Assembly (NCBI RefSeq): GCF_013426915.1
Contig: NZ_AP023182.1
Span: forward strand, 1-64,000
Direction of reading: 5' to 3'
Length of the DNA stretch: 64,000 bases
From: Paraburkholderia sp. PGU19
GTDB lineage: Bacteria; Pseudomonadota; Gammaproteobacteria; Burkholderiales; Burkholderiaceae
Shown here: piece by piece, positions 43,598 to 51,610 of the stretch
Numbering within the stretch: the stretch's first letter is position 1
Layout: each line of letters opens with the position of its first letter
Position numbers and translations under genes: made by a program
Notes under the pieces: generated by a model
The model's database searches: none
Seen by the model: only the letters and a program-made list of their open reading frames with translations
What the model was told of the DNA's origin: nothing

Positions 43598-45889
43598 TTA
43601 TTCTCCTTCCCCAAGGGCGTGGAACAGTTCGTCTTCCTGCGCGCAATGCAGACGTACGATTGCATCGAGCCCGTACAGCAGACGCTGGAGTTCGCACAGG
43701 CTGGCGGCATCGGGTCCCTCAGGCGGGATGTCTTCCGTCATTTGCCGGAGCAGCCGGGTGATCCGGAATATTTCGCGGTGCGTGGCGCTCAGTGCCGCCA
43801 TTGGGTCTTCCCCGCCAACAATACGTGCCAGGCCTGGATACACCTCGAGGTCATCGTGCTGTTCATGCGGCACAAGATAACGCTTCAGCACATCGTTCAC
43901 GCCAGCGAGCGCACCCGCCACTGACGTTCCTGGCACGCGGTGCAGCTTGTCCGCGAGTTCCCTGATTTGCGCCATCACTGGACCAAGCTCAACATGCTCT
44001 CTCTTCAGCTGCTCTGCGTCGCGACGAGACAGGGAGCCGGCAGTCGCCGTCGAACGTATCCGCAAGGCGCGCAGGGCGTTCGCGATGACGGCCACATCGA
44101 TAACCTCCTGAATCACTGCGCCCAGCAGGGGAGGCAGGAAACCGAAGGCGGCGATGGCCATCGCAGCAAATGACAAAACCATGCCTGCAATGACGCTCTG
44201 GAGGGCAATCCGCCTCGTGTGGCGCGCCACCCGTAGCCCCTCGACAAGCCGATCCAGCCGGTCGACCAGCAGCACCACGTCAGCCGCCTCTGACGACGCC
44301 GCTGCTCCGCGCGCACCCATCGCTACGCCGACGTCGGCGGCCGCCAGCGCGGGTGCGTCGTTGACGCCGTCGCCGATCATGATGACCGTGCCTTCACGAT
44401 GCGCTGCCCGAATGGCTTCGAGCTTGTCCGATGGCGTCTGCTCTGGCAGCACTTCAGTCAACCCGAGCGTCGCGCCGATTGTCTCGGCCACGTCGCGTCT
44501 GTCGCCCGTCAGCATGATGAAGCGTCGGATGCCTTCCTGCCGCAACAGCCGCAGCGCCCGGGGCGTTTCCAGGCGAATCTGGTCGGCCATCTGGAGGGCG
44601 CCCACCATGGCCCCGTCCACGCCGACGAACACGGCAGACGCGCCCTCATACGCCACGCGCTGAAGGAACGCTGTGCTCCATGGCGCTGACGACGCCATCG
44701 ACGACACATAGGCGAATGAACCGATGCTGACAGCCCGGCCTTCCACTTCGCCCCGCACGCCGGCGCCAGGCTGCTCCACAACCTGGCAAGGCGCGGACAG
44801 CACAAGATTGCGCTCGCGTGCGGCCGTCGTCACTGCTTCAGAAATGACGTGGGCAGACGCCTGACCGAGAGACGCAGCGAAGCGCAACACGGTCTCGGGC
44901 GAAATACCTGGCCCGCTTTCGATCGAGACAAGGCGCGCGCGTCCGCTCGTCAGTGTTCCCGTCTTGTCGAAGAACAGCACACTGGCTTGCGCGAGCCTTT
45001 CCAGCGCGCCACCACCCTTGATCAACACACCACGTCGGGCGCAACGCGACATGCCGGAGACAACTGCCACAGGCACCGCAAGAATCAGCGGGCAAGGTGT
45101 TGCCACGACAAGCACCGCGAGCGCCCGAACCACCTCGCCCGTGACAAGCCAGCTCCCTCCTGCCAGCACCAGTGCGGCGAGCACGAAAAGCAGCGCGTAG
45201 CGGTCGGCAAGACGCGTTGCGGGACTGCGTTCCTGCTGCGCGGACTCCACCATGCGGACGATTCCGGCAAACGTGCTATCTGCAGCACTCGCCGCGGCGA
45301 CCATCTCGAACGCAGCACCCACGTTGACCACACCGCTGCCCACCGATTCGCCAGACAATCGCTGTTGAATGGCGGCCTCCCCGGTGAGTGTGGATTCGTC
45401 AAGCTGCGCGCGGCCCGTCAGGGAGCCATCGACAGGTACGAACTCGCCGTTGCGAACGAGCAGGCGGTCGCCGGGACGCACGGTGTCCAGTTCGACCCGG
45501 CGCCACTCACCAGCCTCGAAGCGGTTGGCGTGACGCGGAGCTCGGTTCAGCAGAGCGGTCATTTCACGACGCGCCCGCTCCTGAGCGTACTGTTCGAGCG
45601 CCCGTCCACTCGCGAGCATCAGGGAGATCACCGCCGCGGTCAGAAATTCGCTAAGACCCAGAGCGAAGCCGATCGCAAGCAGAGCGAGCACGTCGACGCC
45701 TGCTTCATGCCGCCGCAGTGCCGTAACGATGGATACCGATAGCGCCAGCATGACGGGTAATGCCCCCGCTGCCCACAGCGCGTGTGCGACCGCGCCCCTG
45801 CCGAGCGCGGCGAAAAGCAGTCCGGCTAGCAGGCTTCCCGCCGAGACAACCAGCAGCGCCAGATCGACTGAGAGTGACGGACGTGACAT
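43598..45889 (-). CDS. P1B-type metal ATPase with C-terminal hemerythrin domain
   Basis: A 763-residue heavy-metal P-type ATPase with no N-terminal HMA domain. Actuator TGE in STLTGEAA (169-171), TM motif ATPCPL (263-268), phosphorylation DKTGTLT (308-314), nucleotide-binding GDGVNDAPAL. The usual HP motif is HV (SAHVISEAV). The last TM part has IQEVIDVAVIANALRALR. The C-terminal 140 residues form a hemerythrin-like domain with His/Glu ligands (LVPHEQHDDLEVYP, ATHREIFRITRL, RLHCAQEDELFHAL). TPCP plus QExxD plus a hemerythrin tail fits the P1B-5 group, for example Nia of Sinorhizobium, which exports Ni and Fe. Divergent from a membrane protein gene across two FNR-type boxes. Confidence 0.85.
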   Translation of the reverse strand: MSRPSLSVDLALLVVSAGSLLAGLLFAALGRGAVAHALWAAGALPVMLALSVSIVTALRRHEAGVDVLALLAIGFALGLSEFLTAAVISLMLASGRALEQYAQERARREMTALLNRAPRHANRFEAGEWRRVELDTVRPGDRLLVRNGEFVPVDGSLTGRAQLDESTLTGEAAIQQRLSGESVGSGVVNVGAAFEMVAAASAADSTFAGIVRMVESAQQERSPATRLADRYALLFVLAALVLAGGSWLVTGEVVRALAVLVVATPCPLILAVPVAVVSGMSRCARRGVLIKGGGALERLAQASVLFFDKTGTLTSGRARLVSIESGPGISPETVLRFAASLGQASAHVISEAVTTAARERNLVLSAPCQVVEQPGAGVRGEVEGRAVSIGSFAYVSSMASSAPWSTAFLQRVAYEGASAVFVGVDGAMVGALQMADQIRLETPRALRLLRQEGIRRFIMLTGDRRDVAETIGATLGLTEVLPEQTPSDKLEAIRAAHREGTVIMIGDGVNDAPALAAADVGVAMGARGAAASSEAADVVLLVDRLDRLVEGLRVARHTRRIALQSVIAGMVLSFAAMAIAAFGFLPPLLGAVIQEVIDVAVIANALRALRIRSTATAGSLSRRDAEQLKREHVELGPVMAQIRELADKLHRVPGTSVAGALAGVNDVLKRYLVPHEQHDDLEVYPGLARIVGGEDPMAALSATHREIFRITRLLRQMTEDIPPEGPDAASLCELQRLLYGLDAIVRLHCAQEDELFHALGEGE

Positions 45890-45994
45890 GATGGGCAGGT
45901 GAAGATGAATCCAGGTCGTCGAGGGACGAGGCTTTGCGATCGGAAATGACGCGCGATCAGAGTCACAGTGTATGGACCCATCCTTTACATTTGC

Positions 45995-46008
45995 TTGACT
46001 GGCGTCAA
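45995..46008. promoter_or_regulatory. FNR/ANR-type box, ATPase side
   Basis: TTGAC-TGGC-GTCAA, symmetric and close to the TTGAT-N4-ATCAA consensus. Centred about 113 bases upstream of the ATPase start codon, in the 235-bp divergent region. Confidence 0.55.
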
Positions 46009-46050
46009 ATCAGCCAATTCCCGGCCAATCCGACACTTGAGGTTCGCCAG

Positions 46051-46064
46051 TTGATCTGTATCAA
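46051..46064. promoter_or_regulatory. FNR/ANR-type box, perfect consensus
   Basis: TTGAT-CTGT-ATCAA matches the FNR consensus exactly. It lies 60 bases upstream of the ATG of the membrane-protein gene at 46125, a normal class-II activator distance once a leader is allowed for. Confidence 0.75.
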
Positions 46065-46124
46065 ACGGCGAATCCCGTCGCGCGGCAAGCTCGAAAGGTA
46101 GTCAATCGGTCGGGAGGTCCTGTC

Positions 46125-46766
46125 ATGTCGACGCTGGCAACGCTGTTCGTTGTCGTGCTGCTGCTCAATCTCGTGCCTGCGTTCGCGCCGCCTACGTGGA
46201 TGGCCATGTCCTGGGTCGGCTTCAATATTTCCGAGGGCAATCCGTTCGTATTTGCCGTGGTAGCCGCCAGCGCGGCAACCATCGGACGGCTGGTGCTGGC
46301 CAGGTTTGCGCGGTCGTTGTTGCGAGGGCGGCTGATGCGCGAGTCCGATCGGGAAAACATCGGGGTGGTTGAAGAATGGCTAAAGAAGCGCAGAAAGCTG
46401 ACCGTGGGTGCGTTCTTTTTATATGCGCTGGGCCCGCTTCCTTCGAATTATCTCTTCATCGCATATGGACTTTCGGGGATGCCATTGCGCGTCATTGGCG
46501 TCCCATTCTTTGTGGGTCGTACGATCAGCTATTCGGCCTGGGCTCACCTCGGGCGGATCGCTTCCGCATATATCGATCCTGAGTCCGAGTTCGAAGGCGG
46601 GTATCTCAGTGGCTACTTCGTCATCACCCAGCTGGCCCTGCTCGGTTTCGTGTACCTGCTCACGAAGCTTGACTGGAAGGTGTTGATCGGGGAACGCAAG
46701 CTGAAGTGGCGGCGCTCAATCAAGCGTCCTGGCCTCGTTGAGCGCGGCCCTACCACGAAGCATTGA
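46125..46766 (+). CDS. VTT/DedA-like membrane protein
   Basis: A 213-residue membrane protein with about five hydrophobic segments. PAFAPPTWMAMSWVGFNISEG near the N-terminus, FALGPLPSNYLFIAYGLSGM in the middle and a basic tail resemble the VTT/DedA superfamily, whose members flip or transport lipids. The call is by shape only. Expression is probably controlled by the upstream FNR-type box. Confidence 0.5.
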   Translation: MSTLATLFVVVLLLNLVPAFAPPTWMAMSWVGFNISEGNPFVFAVVAASAATIGRLVLARFARSLLRGRLMRESDRENIGVVEEWLKKRRKLTVGAFFLYALGPLPSNYLFIAYGLSGMPLRVIGVPFFVGRTISYSAWAHLGRIASAYIDPESEFEGGYLSGYFVITQLALLGFVYLLTKLDWKVLIGERKLKWRRSIKRPGLVERGPTTKH

Positions 46767-47164
46767 ACACGGCGGTGCGACACGCCAAGCGTCCAATTTT
46801 GCTCCACCTCTCAAAAGATTGAGTCTCGGTCGCGCGGGATCTCTTCATGGAAAACCGTGAACGTCATTCGATGGCACGACGCCTCGCGACGCGTAAGCGA
46901 GTGTCGGCGTTAACCTGCACACTTCCATTAGAAGGCCCATCGGCCGCAACACGTGACATCAACCTTTACAAACGCACCTGAGCTTCACGCATCACGCGGC
47001 GGAGGATGGAGCGCCGATCTGTCACAGCACTATGTCGCCCGATCGGTCATCTATTGACGTGCATCAAGTCTCGACACCTCCGAGATCATAGTCTGGCTGA
47101 AACAGGACATACAACCGTCCGCGGAGTTTCATCGGCGCTGCCCAGCGATTTAAGGAGATGTGTC
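46767..47164. other. Leader region with an FNR-type box
   Basis: No gene is supported. TTGAC-GTGC-ATCAA (47054-47067) is listed separately; AAGGAG (47153-47158) is the ribosome binding site of the next gene. Confidence 0.4.
47054..47067. promoter_or_regulatory. FNR/ANR-type box upstream of the CreA-family gene
   Basis: TTGAC-GTGC-ATCAA has nine of ten FNR consensus bases. It ends 97 bases upstream of the start at 47165, so it could activate that gene under low oxygen. Confidence 0.55.
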
Positions 47165-47632
47165 ATGACCCGTTGCCTTCTATTTCTTTCAAGTGCGGCA
47201 ACTGCGCTTGCCCTTTTCCTATCCGCACCCGCTCACGGCGAACAATTGGCGAGAATCGCGACCCATTCACAGCGCTACGGTGGGCAAATCGAAATATCCG
47301 CGTATGACGATCCCCTTTTGAAGGGCGTCACCTGCTACGTTTCCAGATCACACGACGAAAATGCCTTGGGTGGCAACTCACAGCCGCCGCGCGCACCTGA
47401 CGCTGAGGTTTCCTGCCATCAAGCAGGCAAGCTGATTACGCCGACCCAAGTCCCCAAACAAGCGCAGGTGTTCGACGAATCCGTGGATCCGATTTTCAGG
47501 GTCCTTCACGTGTTCCGGATTCTCGATCCGAGCCGGCTAACGGTGCTGTATTTTAGTTACACGGAAAGTGAACTTGCAGGGGACCTGCCCGGCCATGTTG
47601 ACGTGATTACGCTGCCGGTGCGTGGAAGGTAA
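47165..47632 (+). CDS. CreA-family exported protein
   Basis: A 155-residue protein with a signal peptide (LLFLSSAATALALFLSAPAHG) and AAGGAG six bases before the ATG. The conserved CreA blocks are clear: IEISAYDDPLLKGVTCYVSRSHD and DAEVSCHQAGKLI (two Cys, probably a disulfide), then ILDPSRLTVLYFSYTE. CreA is a conserved periplasmic protein of unknown function. Confidence 0.85.
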   Translation: MTRCLLFLSSAATALALFLSAPAHGEQLARIATHSQRYGGQIEISAYDDPLLKGVTCYVSRSHDENALGGNSQPPRAPDAEVSCHQAGKLITPTQVPKQAQVFDESVDPIFRVLHVFRILDPSRLTVLYFSYTESELAGDLPGHVDVITLPVRGR

Positions 47633-48191
47633 ACCGCGGAATAGGAGATGTCCCCTGTTCCAGTTGGGAAAAAACCGCGCGCTTGTTCCATGAAGAGTCA
47701 GCTTACCAGCGGCGGACGTTCGAATGTCTAACTGCGCGTAAATGCTAATTGCCTGCTTTTGGGCCGAACCCGGAAGGTCGTTTCAACGAGTGATGCGTCG
47801 TAGTTGGGCCGCTGAAGGGCATGGTCAGGTGGATACCCTCATCAGGAATCCCGCCGAAGTGGAGAGTGCCTTTCGCCTGACTATTGCAAAGTACCCGCGG
47901 CAGGCCCGTATGCCAGTGCCCATGCCGACGTCAGACAACGTGGGAGGCTTCGTCAAGTTGGCGCAGATCAGTCGAGCTTCGGATCGATCCGGCAACACTT
48001 TGCGCTCAAGCGACATCTGCTATACGCTTCGGTCTACCGCAAACAACCTGGCGAGGGCTTTGCCATGTGGCATCGCTTTACTGGGTTGGCCCAAAATCCG
48101 TTTGCTGTCTGAGCAGACTCGCGCAAGCTACACTTTTGCGCCTTCAGCAATTTAACGTGACAAAGCCCTGACGACTTATGCGAAAACAACC
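47633..48191. other. No recognisable gene
   Basis: Several frames exist (the longest on + is 47742-48155), but none resembles a family and codon composition is poor. This is the boundary between the stress genes and the flippase/carbamoyltransferase cluster. Confidence 0.35.
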
Positions 48192-48494
48192 TCAATACAT
48201 CGCATAGACGAATTGCGATATCACCTCAGCCTGTTCGCCAGGGGCACGAAGCGCCTTCGCGATCTTACGCAACTCGGGCTCAATCAGCGTGAGTTCTTCC
48301 AGCCCCTGTTCGCGCCAGATTGCGATTAAGGAGTCGATCATATCTTCCTCGACTACGATCGGAACCGGCTCGAAAACGTCGAGGAAGTACGATGAACACG
48401 TGGAGTCCGTTTTCTCCAGCAAGAACGGCGCGACAAGCGGCTTTGTACCCACCAGTTTCGAACGGAATAGCCTTCCGGAATCAGCGTTAGTCAA
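48192..48494 (-). CDS. 100-residue orphan protein of the carbamoyltransferase cluster
   Basis: A 100-residue soluble protein. It starts at TTG 48494 with AAAGGAG nine bases ahead; no in-frame ATG is nearby. The reading frame overlaps the carbamoyltransferase stop (TTGACTAA), so the two are translationally coupled. The C-terminal half is acidic and helical (VVEEDMIDSLIAIWREQGLEELT, then RKIAKALRAPGEQAEVI). I recognise no family. Being last in the operon and coupled, it may be a subunit or regulator of the enzyme. Confidence 0.65.
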   Translation of the reverse strand: MTNADSGRLFRSKLVGTKPLVAPFLLEKTDSTCSSYFLDVFEPVPIVVEEDMIDSLIAIWREQGLEELTLIEPELRKIAKALRAPGEQAEVISQFVYAMY

Positions 48495-50316
48495 GTTGGT
48501 ACTCCTTTTTCCAAGAGTCGTCCGAATCGATCGGCGTCTGTTCGTCGCGGTAGAGGATGTAGTTGCCCATCACGAGCACATCGATATCCGTGCGCATAAA
48601 ACATCGATAGGCGTCTTCTGGCGTGCAGACGATTGGCTCACCCCGGACATTGAACGAGGTGTTGACAAGCAGTGGGCACCCTGTCAGCGCCTGGAATGCC
48701 TGCAGCAAAGAGAACATCCTCGGGTTCGCGTCCTTCTCCACTGTCTGGATCCGCGCGCTATAGTCGATGTGAGTAATCGCCGGGACGGTACTCCGCACCG
48801 CATTGACGATTTGCAGCATGTCTTCAGGATCAGACGATGGCTCTGGCATCCGACGGTGCTCCGTCCGCAAGGGCGCGACGATAAGCATGTAGGGGCTGTT
48901 TGAATCAAGCTCAAAGTAGTCGGTCGCTTTGTCTTCCAGAATGATCGGTGCGAATGGCCGGAACGACTCTCGAAACTTGATTTTAAGGTTCATGCGCGAC
49001 TGCGTCGTCGCCGCACGCGGATCGCCGAGAATCGAGCGGCTGCCGAGTGCCCGCGGACCGAACTCCATACGACCCGCAAACATTCCGACGATTTTTTGTT
49101 CCGCGAGCAAGGAGGCGATAGTCGCCGCGCCTGTGTCGAGATTGTCCAACGGATGATACGTGGCGCCCGACTGCGACAGGAACGTGAGGATCTCGTCGTC
49201 GCTGAAGTCCGGGCCGAGAAAGCTTCCATGTTGTGCGTCTCCGGCGCCATCGTGCTTCGGGCGGGTACCGCCAAGCATGTAGAAGTCGGCTAGATACGCT
49301 GCACCGATCGCGCCGCCCGCGTCGCCCGCTGCCGGTTGGATCCAGATGTCATCGAAGATCCCCGCACGCAGAATCTTGCCGTTCGCCACGCAATTCAACG
49401 CAACGCCCCCTGCAAGACACAGGTTGGCCGCACCCGTCATAGCGCGCAAGGTACGCGACATCTTGAGCATGACTTCTTCCGTCACCGCCTGAATGGATGC
49501 AGCGAGGTCCATCTCGCGCATTGTGATTCTCGACTCAGGCACACGCGGTGGCCCATCGAACAGTTGGTCGAAGCGCTCGTCCGTAAGTGTCAGCCCACGA
49601 TGAAAATCGAAGAACTCGAGATTGAGGCGGAACGAGCCGTCGTCCTTGATGTCGATCAGGCGCTCCCTGATCGTCTCTGCATAGATGGGCTTGCCATAGG
49701 GCGCAAGGCCCATCAGCTTGTACTCGCCGCTGTTGACCTTGAAGCCGCAGAAGAACGTGAACGCGCTGTACAGCAGACCAAGCGAATGTGGATAACGGAT
49801 TTCCTTGAGAATTTCGATCTCGCTGGCGTGTCCGATTCCCAGGCTCGTCGTCGACCACTCTCCAACGCCATCGACGCACAGCACCGCAGCTTCCTCAAAC
49901 GGCGACGGGAAAAACGCTGATGCTGCGTGTGAATAGTGATGACGCGCGAAGTAGATAGGTACCTCGCAGTTCAACATCTCCTTGACAAGATCCTTGAAAT
50001 AGGGCTTGACGCTGAAGAAAGAGCCAATCGCACGGGTGAAGAACGCTTCCGACTCAGGCGCAAATGCGATCGACGACCGTATGATCCGATCCGCCGTCAA
50101 CGCAGGATCGTCATAGAACGCAATTGCCGCCAGGTCCCCGCCATCGATCTCCGCCTCCTCAAGACAGTAGTTGATCGCGCCACGCGGGAAGCGAGGGTCG
50201 TGCTTTTTCCTACTGAATCGCTCTTCCTGTGCCGCAGCGACGATCAATCCATCTTTCAGTACCGCCGCGGCCGAGTCGTGATAGAAGGCGGAAACGCCAA
50301 GTATGTATCTGGACAT
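48487..50316 (-). CDS. NodU/CmcH-type O-carbamoyltransferase
   Basis: A 609-residue enzyme with both domains of the family. The N-terminal Kae1-like ATP-binding domain shows ILGVSAFYHDSAAAVLKDG, ARHHYSHAASAFFPSPF with the metal-binding HHxxH, VLCVDGVGEWSTTS, NSGEYKLMGLAPYG and NLCLAGGVALNCVANGK. The C-terminal YrdC-like part shows GRMEFGPRALGSRSILGDPR and FRPFAPIIL. It moves a carbamoyl group from carbamoyl phosphate to a hydroxyl of a sugar or antibiotic-like acceptor. Acceptor unknown. Between the amidohydrolase-like gene and the 100-residue orphan. Confidence 0.9.
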   Translation of the reverse strand: MSRYILGVSAFYHDSAAAVLKDGLIVAAAQEERFSRKKHDPRFPRGAINYCLEEAEIDGGDLAAIAFYDDPALTADRIIRSSIAFAPESEAFFTRAIGSFFSVKPYFKDLVKEMLNCEVPIYFARHHYSHAASAFFPSPFEEAAVLCVDGVGEWSTTSLGIGHASEIEILKEIRYPHSLGLLYSAFTFFCGFKVNSGEYKLMGLAPYGKPIYAETIRERLIDIKDDGSFRLNLEFFDFHRGLTLTDERFDQLFDGPPRVPESRITMREMDLAASIQAVTEEVMLKMSRTLRAMTGAANLCLAGGVALNCVANGKILRAGIFDDIWIQPAAGDAGGAIGAAYLADFYMLGGTRPKHDGAGDAQHGSFLGPDFSDDEILTFLSQSGATYHPLDNLDTGAATIASLLAEQKIVGMFAGRMEFGPRALGSRSILGDPRAATTQSRMNLKIKFRESFRPFAPIILEDKATDYFELDSNSPYMLIVAPLRTEHRRMPEPSSDPEDMLQIVNAVRSTVPAITHIDYSARIQTVEKDANPRMFSLLQAFQALTGCPLLVNTSFNVRGEPIVCTPEDAYRCFMRTDIDVLVMGNYILYRDEQTPIDSDDSWKKEYQLD

Positions 50317-50328
50317 AGTTCTCCTCCT

Positions 50329-51603
50329 CTACAATCGAGAGCCTCTCACTGGGAATTCCTGCGCCTGACCGGCGCCGGTCCTTCTCCCATCGCACTGGAC
50401 GTGTTCATACTCGGCAATATCTATGGTGGAATAAGGATGCGTCCTGGCGTACGATTCTTCCGACCCAAGCGCAGCGGCGCGCCCACGCGTAATCGGCATG
50501 CCGCCGATCAGCACGTCGCGCGGCTCGCTGTAAGTGATCAGGTCGATAAAGTCCCAACTGCCTGCGTTCTCGGCAAAGCCCTCTGGCCGATCAAACAGGC
50601 ACAGGTCTGCTTGCATGTCCGCCGCTATCCGGCCGATGTCGACTATCCCTAGCGCCTGGGCCGCAGAGGACGTCAGCGCATCGACCATGAAGTTACCGAG
50701 CGTCGCCGCTTTCCCCGACTGATGAGTTAGTGCGGATGACAGCAGCGTCAGCGACCTGTAGCAGGTCCCACGCACTGCCGTATGCCGGTCGCTCGAGAAC
50801 GCCAGCGCGCGGTCCTTCAATGACAAGCGCGCAAAGTGCTCTTCCTGCAGACATTCGCTGACGGCCCCGGGTGCGCAAACCAGGTTCGCGGCCGACTCAT
50901 TCACCATTGCGACATCGCGTCGGGACAGCTGCGAGAGGTTGAAGATCGTTGCCCGTGACATCAGCGACAGGTATGACAGCAGTCCCACCTCCGTGAAGTA
51001 GCGCGATTCCTTATAGAGCTTCGCGTCGGCCGCCGTTGAACTGAGTCGGACGCAGAGCCGCCTCTCCAGCCGCTCAGCAACCTGGGCGGCAGCAACGAGC
51101 GTAGCGGCAGACCCGACCTCGCCAGGCACGACTGCAGGTATGAACTCGCAGCATTCGAGCCTTGACGAATTCGTCGCGCGCGCAATGCCTTCCAGCATGC
51201 GTACGCCCGCTTCCGCGCGGTTGGCGCTGCCGTCATCCTCTGCGAGTTCAACATAGAAGAGGCGGCGCAGCCCGTGAGCTCCGTCGCATGCTGCGCAATC
51301 TGCAAGGCTCCTGCAAAACACTCCTGCCGTGGTGACCGCATGTGCGGCGAGTTGCTGCGAATATCGGTTCCAGTCCTGAAGACCCGGCGTAGCGTCGGCT
51401 TCGATCAAGCCGGGAAGACAGGCAGTAGTATCGCCCGGCATCAAGCAGGCACACTGCGACGTGTGTGGCGGCAAGATGCGCGCAATGCGCCGGCCCTCGA
51501 TCTCTATGTCACCGCGCACAAAGCGATGCCGGCTCGAGTCGAAGTACAAGGTATCGACGATCGCCCACGCTGTTTCGCAAGCATGTAATTCCAGAACGTC
51601 CAT
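50329..51603 (-). CDS. Amidohydrolase-fold protein without metal ligands
   Basis: A 424-residue protein. ATG at 51603 (MDVLELHACE, GAGGGGC ahead) fits: the previous gene stops 7 bases earlier. The fold is that of cytosine/guanine-deaminase-type amidohydrolases: composite beta-sandwich start, LPGLIEADAT where HxH is expected (DAT at 70-72), LCVRLSS at the beta-5 His position, and TIFNLSQLS at the beta-6 His (Asn 222). An Asp remains in FSSDRH (272). The C-terminal ALGIVDIGRIAADMQADLCLFD block is typical. With three of four ligand positions lost it is probably not a metal-dependent hydrolase; a pseudo-enzyme or a binding partner is more likely. Confidence 0.75.
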   Translation of the reverse strand: MDVLELHACETAWAIVDTLYFDSSRHRFVRGDIEIEGRRIARILPPHTSQCACLMPGDTTACLPGLIEADATPGLQDWNRYSQQLAAHAVTTAGVFCRSLADCAACDGAHGLRRLFYVELAEDDGSANRAEAGVRMLEGIARATNSSRLECCEFIPAVVPGEVGSAATLVAAAQVAERLERRLCVRLSSTAADAKLYKESRYFTEVGLLSYLSLMSRATIFNLSQLSRRDVAMVNESAANLVCAPGAVSECLQEEHFARLSLKDRALAFSSDRHTAVRGTCYRSLTLLSSALTHQSGKAATLGNFMVDALTSSAAQALGIVDIGRIAADMQADLCLFDRPEGFAENAGSWDFIDLITYSEPRDVLIGGMPITRGRAAALGSEESYARTHPYSTIDIAEYEHVQCDGRRTGAGQAQEFPVRGSRL

Positions 51604-51610
51604 ATGCCCC

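Noticed and set aside
44849..45742. Long + strand frame of 297 codons
   Set aside because: Antisense to the metal-ATPase gene.
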